From ATZT02 sp964639395 (GTDB lineage: Bacteria > Actinomycetota > Actinomycetes > S36-B12 > UBA5976): a stretch of 11,544 nt of DNA. The notes below the pieces were generated by a model. It was given only the letters and a program-made list of their open reading frames with translations. It did no database searches and was not told the DNA's origin. Of this stretch, positions 6,771 to 11,544 are shown piece by piece (the stretch's first letter is position 1; each line of letters starts with the position of its first letter). The position numbers were made by a program, and so were the translations under genes. Location of the stretch: the NCBI GenBank assembly GCA_964639395.1, contig CAZXCT010000039.1, positions 1 to 11,544 of the forward strand, given 5' to 3'.

Positions 6771-8522
6771 TTGCTGAGGACTCACGTAGTTGATGCGTTA
6801 AGAGCAATCAATGCGGGCGAAAGCGTAACGCTGGCCGGCTGGGTAGCTCGTCGTCGTGATCACGGCGGGGTCGCATTTTTTGATTTAAGAGACGCCTCCG
6901 GCACAATTCAAATAGTGGTACATGACGAACAAACCGCGCATAACCTCAAGCCAGAAACTTGCGTATCTATTGATGGCATCGTGATGATGCGCCCGGCCGG
7001 TAATGAAAATAAAGATTTAACAACCGGTGAGATTGAAATTGAAGTTAAACAAGTAAATATTTTGTCAGCGAGTCAGCCATTACCTTTTCAAATCGACCAA
7101 TTCATCTCGGTGGGCGAAGATACTAGGTTGAAATATCGTTACTTAGATTTAAGGCGCCCAGACGGCCCCGGCGATAACTTAAGAGTTCGAAACAAAGTTT
7201 CGCACGTAACGCGAGATCTGTTATACCGGTTAGATTTTGTTGAAATTGAAACACCCACCCTCACTAGATCTACCCCGGAGGGGGCACGGGACTTCTTGGT
7301 GCCAGTTCGATTGCAGCCAGGTGAGTGGTACGCCTTACCGCAATCACCGCAACTATTTAAACAGTTATTGATGGTGGGCGGCATGGAACGCTATTACCAA
7401 ATCGCGCGCTGCTATCGCGACGAGGATTTTCGAGCAGATCGTCAACCAGAATTCACTCAATTAGATATTGAAATGTCTTTCGTCTCGCAAGAAGAAGTTA
7501 TTGAAGTTGCCGAGTTAATTTTACGTGAAATTTGGCGTGAGATTCTTGATTATGAGATCCCGGCAATTGGTCGGATCACTTATCGCGATGCTATGGATAG
7601 ATATGGATCAGATAAGCCAGATTTACGCTTTGGTTTAGAGCTAGTTGATTTAACTACATATTTTGCCCAAACTCCTTTTAGAGTTTTTCAATCTGAATAT
7701 GTTGGGGCGGTAGTTATGCCGGCAGGGGCTGATAGCCCCCGGCGACAATTTGATGCTTGGCAAGAATGGGCTAAGCAACGTGGCGCCAAAGGATTGGCCT
7801 ACGTAACTTTTGCAACCGACGGCACGATTGGCGGGCCGGTTGCAAAAAATATTTCTGAGCAAGAGCGCGATGGTTTAATGCAGGCGGTAGGGGCAAAATT
7901 AGGCGACGCGGTATTTTTTGCGGCCGGTGAGAAGTCTGCCAGTCAGTCCCTTTTAGGTATGGCACGCGTTGAAATTGCTGAACGAAGTGGATTACTAAAT
8001 GCGGATGAATGGAAGTTTGTTTGGGTAGTAGATGCACCAATGTTTGAAAAAATTGTTGATGATAATTCAAATTCAGCTTGGACGGCAGTGCACCATCCAT
8101 TTACCTCGCCTAATACGCAATCACTAGATACTTTTACCAAAGATCCTGAAAACGCTTTGGCGTGGGCTTATGACATTGTTTTAAATGGCAACGAAATAGG
8201 TGGCGGGTCAATTCGTATTCATGATCCTAAAGTGCAAGCGGACGTCTTTAAAATATTAGGTATCAGCGAAGCAGAACAGCAAGATAAATTTGGCTTTTTA
8301 CTTGAGGCGTTTAAATACGGACCGCCCCCACACGGCGGCATCGCAATTGGCTGGGATCGTTTAGTGATGTTATTAACCAAATCGCAAAGCATTAGAGATG
8401 TGATTGCGTTTCCAAAGAGTGGAAATGGGGTTGATCCTTTAACAGGGGCTCCCACCACAATCACGAAACAACAAAGAAAAGAAGCTGGAATAGACGCAGT
8501 TAAATCTGCTAGCGATTCGTAA
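6771..8522 (+). CDS. aspS: Aspartate--tRNA(Asp/Asn) ligase, bacterial class IIb
   Basis: AspRS attaches aspartate to tRNA-Asp and, in many bacteria, also to tRNA-Asn. The 583-residue protein has an N-terminal OB-fold anticodon-binding domain (about 1-105), TPTLTRSTPEGARDFLVP (161-178), ALPQSPQLFKQLLMVGG (188-204), motif 2 YYQIARCYRDEDFRADRQPEF (208-228), the bacterial GAD insertion (about 285-420) and motif 3 GGIAIGWDRLVMLL (522-535). H31 in RRRDHGG and G77 in RPAGNE correspond to the residues linked to relaxed tRNA choice in Pseudomonas AspRS, so this is probably a non-discriminating enzyme feeding the GatCAB amidotransferase. That is an inference. The TTG start gives the typical MLRTHVVDALRA opening and has AGGA (6758-6761) 9 nt upstream. 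rarA begins 4 nt after the stop. Confidence 0.96.
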   Translation: MLRTHVVDALRAINAGESVTLAGWVARRRDHGGVAFFDLRDASGTIQIVVHDEQTAHNLKPETCVSIDGIVMMRPAGNENKDLTTGEIEIEVKQVNILSASQPLPFQIDQFISVGEDTRLKYRYLDLRRPDGPGDNLRVRNKVSHVTRDLLYRLDFVEIETPTLTRSTPEGARDFLVPVRLQPGEWYALPQSPQLFKQLLMVGGMERYYQIARCYRDEDFRADRQPEFTQLDIEMSFVSQEEVIEVAELILREIWREILDYEIPAIGRITYRDAMDRYGSDKPDLRFGLELVDLTTYFAQTPFRVFQSEYVGAVVMPAGADSPRRQFDAWQEWAKQRGAKGLAYVTFATDGTIGGPVAKNISEQERDGLMQAVGAKLGDAVFFAAGEKSASQSLLGMARVEIAERSGLLNADEWKFVWVVDAPMFEKIVDDNSNSAWTAVHHPFTSPNTQSLDTFTKDPENALAWAYDIVLNGNEIGGGSIRIHDPKVQADVFKILGISEAEQQDKFGFLLEAFKYGPPPHGGIAIGWDRLVMLLTKSQSIRDVIAFPKSGNGVDPLTGAPTTITKQQRKEAGIDAVKSASDS

Positions 8523-8526
8523 AAAA

Positions 8527-9855
8527 ATGTCACAAAGCATGTTCGACTCACCCGAAAGTAGTTCAGATAGTAAGCAAGCACCCTTAGCGGCACGCTTGCG
8601 ACCAAACACATTTGAAGAAGTAGTTGGACAAGCTCATCTCACTGGCGTTGATTCACCTTTACGACGTATTACGCAAGCTGCCAAAGCAAATAACTCAAGC
8701 ATTACTTCGATAATTTTTTATGGGCCCCCCGGCACCGGCAAAACTACTTTGGCGCAAGTTTTAGCAAGTGAATCTGATTCTTGGTTTAGTGAGCTTTCAG
8801 CCACCTCAAGCGGAGTAAAAGAAGTAAGGGCTGCCATCGATTTAGCGCGAAGTCGCTTTGCCCGCGGTCGCGGCAGTATTTTATTTATTGATGAAATACA
8901 TCGTTTTAGTAAAACTCAACAAGACACTTTGCTGCAAGCAGTCGAAGAAGGTTGGATTACCTTAGTTGGCGCAACAACTGAAAATCCTTCGGTTTCTATT
9001 AATTCTGCTTTGTTAAGTCGTGCCATAACTCTCAACGTAAAGTCTTTGGCGGACGAGGATTTAAGCATTTTGATTGATCGTGCCTTTACTCACGAGAAGG
9101 GCCTGTTGGGCTATGAACTGCAAACTACCGCTAAAGATCATCTAATTCGATTTAGTTCAGGTGATGCGAGGCGAGCGTTGGTGGGATTAGAGGCTGCCAG
9201 CGCGATTGCGCAAATGCGTGCAAGTCAAGTCATTGAACTATCTGATATGCAAGATGCTTTACAAAGAAGTGCGCTGCGCTATGACAAATCATCGAGTGTG
9301 CATTATGACGTGGCTAGTGCCTTTATAAAAAGCATTAGAGGTAGTGATGTCGATGGTGCTTTACATTATTTAGCACGAATGATCGAATCAGGGGAGGATC
9401 CAAAGTTCATCGCGCGCAGACTAATTATTTCCGCGAGTGAAGATATCGGGCTGGCTGATCCAAAAGCTTTGACAATTGCAACTACTGCCGCCCAAGCGGT
9501 AGCGCTAGTGGGTTGGCCCGAAGCAAGAATTATTTTGTCGCAAGCGGTGATATCACTTGCGTTGGCACCAAAATCAAATTCGGCATACCTGGCGATTGAT
9601 CAAGCATTAGCTGACGTGCGAGATGGCTTAGGGACGCAAGTTCCAGATCATTTACGTGACGGCTCACTTCCGGCATCGCGCGCAACAGGTGCGGGGCTAG
9701 GGTACAAATACGCCCACGATTTTGAGCAAGGGGTGGCGCCGCAACAATATTTGCCCGATGACTTAAAGAACCGAACTTATTATCAGCCTAAAGAACGTGG
9801 GGATGAATCACGTCTCGCCGAATTATGGGAACGAATTAAGCAGGCACTAAGGTAA
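8527..9855 (+). CDS. rarA: Replication-associated recombination protein A, AAA+ ATPase (RarA/MgsA)
   Basis: RarA is a cytosolic AAA+ ATPase related to clamp-loader proteins. It acts at stalled replication forks and interacts with single-strand binding protein. The 442-residue length is usual. The ATPase core shows Walker A GPPGTGKTT (66-74), Walker B ILFIDEIHRF (118-127), sensor 1 GATTENPS (148-155), the arginine-finger region LLSRA (162-166) and sensor 2 SGDARRAL (211-218). The C-terminal part has the tetramerisation region (IRGSDVDGALHYLARMIESGEDP, about 270-292, and ISASEDIGLADP, 301-312) and ends with GLGYKYAHDF and QQYLPDDL (406-413). The ATG lies 4 nt after the aspS stop with no Shine-Dalgarno site, only a run of A, so it is probably translated by coupling to aspS. 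ATG 8539 is a possible alternative giving MFDSPE. rarA next to aspS and alaS is a common actinobacterial arrangement. Confidence 0.95.
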   Translation: MSQSMFDSPESSSDSKQAPLAARLRPNTFEEVVGQAHLTGVDSPLRRITQAAKANNSSITSIIFYGPPGTGKTTLAQVLASESDSWFSELSATSSGVKEVRAAIDLARSRFARGRGSILFIDEIHRFSKTQQDTLLQAVEEGWITLVGATTENPSVSINSALLSRAITLNVKSLADEDLSILIDRAFTHEKGLLGYELQTTAKDHLIRFSSGDARRALVGLEAASAIAQMRASQVIELSDMQDALQRSALRYDKSSSVHYDVASAFIKSIRGSDVDGALHYLARMIESGEDPKFIARRLIISASEDIGLADPKALTIATTAAQAVALVGWPEARIILSQAVISLALAPKSNSAYLAIDQALADVRDGLGTQVPDHLRDGSLPASRATGAGLGYKYAHDFEQGVAPQQYLPDDLKNRTYYQPKERGDESRLAELWERIKQALR

Positions 9856-9871
9856 GTGATTGTTGAATAGT

Positions 9872-9883
9872 TCTTTGCAAAGA
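9872..9883. promoter_or_regulatory. Perfect 12-bp palindrome over the alaS ribosome binding site
   Basis: TCTTTGCAAAGA is a perfect inverted repeat in the 35-nt rarA-alaS gap. Its right half is the AAAGA of the alaS Shine-Dalgarno sequence. It could be a small protein-binding site or a short stem (about 4 bp with a UGCA loop) that hides the ribosome binding site, but a 12-bp palindrome may also be chance. Confidence 0.25.
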
Positions 9884-9885
9884 GG
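9879..9885 (+). promoter_or_regulatory. Ribosome binding site of alaS
   Basis: AAAGAGG is followed by 5 nt and the ATG at 9891. It is a strong match and fixes the start of alaS. Confidence 0.75.
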
Positions 9886-9890
9886 TTTAA

Positions 9891-11544
9891 ATGGAATCGG
9901 CTGAAATTCGCCAGCGGTTTCTAGATTATTTTGCTAAGCAAAATCACACGGTAGTGCCTTCTGCTTCTCTGATTGCAAATGATCCGACATTGTTGCTAGT
10001 TAACGCAGGAATGGTCCCTTTTAAACCTTACTTTCTAGGTGAAGTCGCTCCGCCCTATCAACGCGCTACTTCTGTGCAAAAGTGTGTAAGAACTTTGGAT
10101 ATTGAAGAAGTAGGCAAAACAACGCGCCACGGTTCATTTTTTCAAATGGCAGGTAACTTTTCTTTTGGTGATTACTTCAAAGCAGGTGCCATCAAATTTG
10201 CTTGGGAGCTCTTAACTAATTCAACCTCAAAAGGTGGATACGGATTTGATCCAAATCTTTTATGGGTGACGATTTATCTTGATGATGAAGAATCGTATGA
10301 AATTTGGAAGAATCAAGTTGGGATACCAGAAGCGCGCATTCAACGACGGGGAATGGCAGACAATTACTGGTCAATGGGCGTGCCGGGTCCGTGTGGTCCT
10401 TGTTCAGAAATCTATTTTGATCGTGGCAAAGAATTTGGTAAAGATGGCGGCCCGATTGCCGATGAAGAAAGATATTTAGAAGTTTGGAATCTTGTTTTTA
10501 TGCAATACCTAAGAGGTGAAGGCGGCGGTAAAGATAGTTTTCCAATTTTGGGCGAGCTGCCAAGTAAAAATATTGACACCGGCATGGGGTTAGAGCGAAT
10601 GGCGGCAATTTTGCAAGGGGTAGACAATATTTATGAAATTGATACTACAAAAATTATTTTAGATCGTGCTGCTGGTTTAGTTAATAAAAAATATGGTGCA
10701 AACAATGTAGACGATATCAGGCTGCGTGTTATTGCAGATCACACACGCACAGCAAACTTTTTAATTGCTGATGGGGTGGTGCCGTCTAATGAGGGTCGTG
10801 GTTATGTCTTGCGTCGAATGATGAGACGCGTAATTAGAAACATGCGATTATTAGGCACCGAAGATTTAGTTATGAATGAGCTGATTTCATCCAGCATAAA
10901 AGCCATGAGCCCGCAATACCCTGAATTGAAATCTGAGCAATCACGCATCTTAGAGACCGCGGAAAATGAAGAAGAATCGTTCATAAAAACATTAAAAGCC
11001 GGCACCCAGATTTTTGATATCGCGGCAAGTGACATTAAAAAGTCTGCTGCAAAACAATTATCAGGCGATAAAGCATTTGAGTTACACGATACTTATGGGT
11101 TTCCAATTGATTTAACTTTAGAGATGGCGCAAGAAGCCGGCTTGAGTGTTGATCAAGCCGGGTTTAAAGAATTAATGAATCAGCAAAAAGATCGAGCCAA
11201 AAAAGATGCAAAAACACGAAAAAGTGGCCTAGCTGATACCGGTCAGTACAGAAAGTTAGCCGACTTGGCGGGGCCAACCGCCTTTATTGGTTACTCACAA
11301 GTAGAAGCAGAAATCTCACTTAAAGGTTTTCTTAAAACTGGGGAATTAGTTTCAAATGTAAAAGCGGGTGACGAAATTGAATTTGCAGCAGATCGTACCC
11401 CTTTTTATGCAGAAGGTGGCGGTCAGTTAGCAGATGGCGGACGTATCGAATTAGCAGATGGTTCTGTGATTGAGGTTGACGACGTGCAACAACCAGTTCC
11501 GGGTCTTTATTTGCACCGCGGAAAGGTTTTAAAGGGCGAGTTTT
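9891..11544 (+). CDS. alaS: Alanine--tRNA ligase, N-terminal part (cut by right edge)
   Basis: AlaRS charges tRNA-Ala and clears mischarged Ser/Gly. The frame is open from ATG 9891 to the last base: 551 codons of a family usually about 870-890 long, so roughly the last third is outside. The N-terminus MESAEIRQRFLDYFAKQNHT is typical. Visible parts are LLLVNAGMVPFKPYFLG (34-50, motif 1 region), TRHGSFFQMAGNFSFGDYFK (78-97, motif 2), GPCGPCSEIYFD (166-177), EVWNLVFMQY (197-206) and NIDTGMGLERM (227-237, motif 3). RLRVIADHTRT (277-287) and SNEGRGYVLRRMMRR (299-313) lie in the tRNA-recognition part. The editing domain begins with RTPFYAEGGGQLADGG (502-517); its later HxxxH and Cys motifs are not in the window. 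I followed the frame codon by codon and saw no stop or frameshift. A strong ribosome binding site (9879-9885) precedes it, 35 nt after rarA. Confidence 0.97.
   Translation, partial: MESAEIRQRFLDYFAKQNHTVVPSASLIANDPTLLLVNAGMVPFKPYFLGEVAPPYQRATSVQKCVRTLDIEEVGKTTRHGSFFQMAGNFSFGDYFKAGAIKFAWELLTNSTSKGGYGFDPNLLWVTIYLDDEESYEIWKNQVGIPEARIQRRGMADNYWSMGVPGPCGPCSEIYFDRGKEFGKDGGPIADEERYLEVWNLVFMQYLRGEGGGKDSFPILGELPSKNIDTGMGLERMAAILQGVDNIYEIDTTKIILDRAAGLVNKKYGANNVDDIRLRVIADHTRTANFLIADGVVPSNEGRGYVLRRMMRRVIRNMRLLGTEDLVMNELISSSIKAMSPQYPELKSEQSRILETAENEEESFIKTLKAGTQIFDIAASDIKKSAAKQLSGDKAFELHDTYGFPIDLTLEMAQEAGLSVDQAGFKELMNQQKDRAKKDAKTRKSGLADTGQYRKLADLAGPTAFIGYSQVEAEISLKGFLKTGELVSNVKAGDEIEFAADRTPFYAEGGGQLADGGRIELADGSVIEVDDVQQPVPGLYLHRGKVLKGEF

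Noticed and set aside
8520..8529. A run of seven A bases at the aspS-rarA junction considered as a frameshift or gene fusion site
   Set aside because: Both genes have normal ends and lengths for their families, and the junction contains a proper stop followed by an ATG.
7650..8611. Several minus-strand open frames of 65-130 codons under aspS and the start of rarA
   Set aside because: They lie wholly opposite well-supported coding sequence with intact motifs, and show no domain, ribosome binding site or plausible protein character.
10279..11035. Small open frames on both strands within 10.3-11.0 kb
   Set aside because: The alaS frame is continuous through this region and contains all expected motifs; the small frames are shadows of it.

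Overview
The window looks like a chromosomal housekeeping segment from a low- to moderate-GC actinobacterium. The gene order secD-secF-relA, then DUF349 protein, then metallo-beta-lactamase/glyoxalase II-like protein-hisS-aspS-rarA-alaS is the familiar actinobacterial one. The protein sequences are also actinobacterial in style: a bifunctional Rel, a DUF349 protein opening with an FGRIEADGTV motif, and an AspRS starting MLRTH. The AT-rich third positions and tight packing resemble streamlined freshwater planktonic Actinobacteria (acI/Nanopelagicales type). That placement is an inference from order and composition, not a database match.

Layout. 1-101 (+) is the 3' end of secD, overlapping secF by 4 nt. 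98-1186 (+) is secF. 1237-3468 (+) is the bifunctional (p)ppGpp synthetase/hydrolase gene. 3465-4709 (-) is a DUF349 coiled-coil protein, convergent with relA and overlapping its stop by 4 nt. 4710-4829 is a divergent spacer containing a near-palindrome at 4777-4800. 4830-5492 (+) is an MBL-fold hydrolase, overlapping hisS by 4 nt. 5489-6745 (+) is hisS, 6771-8522 (+) aspS and 8527-9855 (+) rarA. alaS (+) starts at 9891 and runs off the right edge after 551 codons.

How the genes fit together. SecD/SecF assist Sec-dependent protein export. Rel reads uncharged tRNA on the ribosome, while HisRS, AspRS and AlaRS set how much uncharged tRNA there is. RarA acts at stalled replication forks. The MBL-to-alaS block has gaps of only -4 to 35 nt and is probably one transcript starting in the divergent spacer. 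Nothing between the genes exceeds 120 bases, and I see no RNA gene, IS element, CRISPR array, phage gene or clear intrinsic terminator.

I found no new biological system. The items most worth checking are the near-palindrome between the divergent genes, a better-supported internal start for the DUF349 gene, AspRS residues that suggest a non-discriminating enzyme, a Q-to-R change in a normally conserved Rel synthetase motif, and a perfect 12-bp palindrome covering the alaS ribosome binding site.
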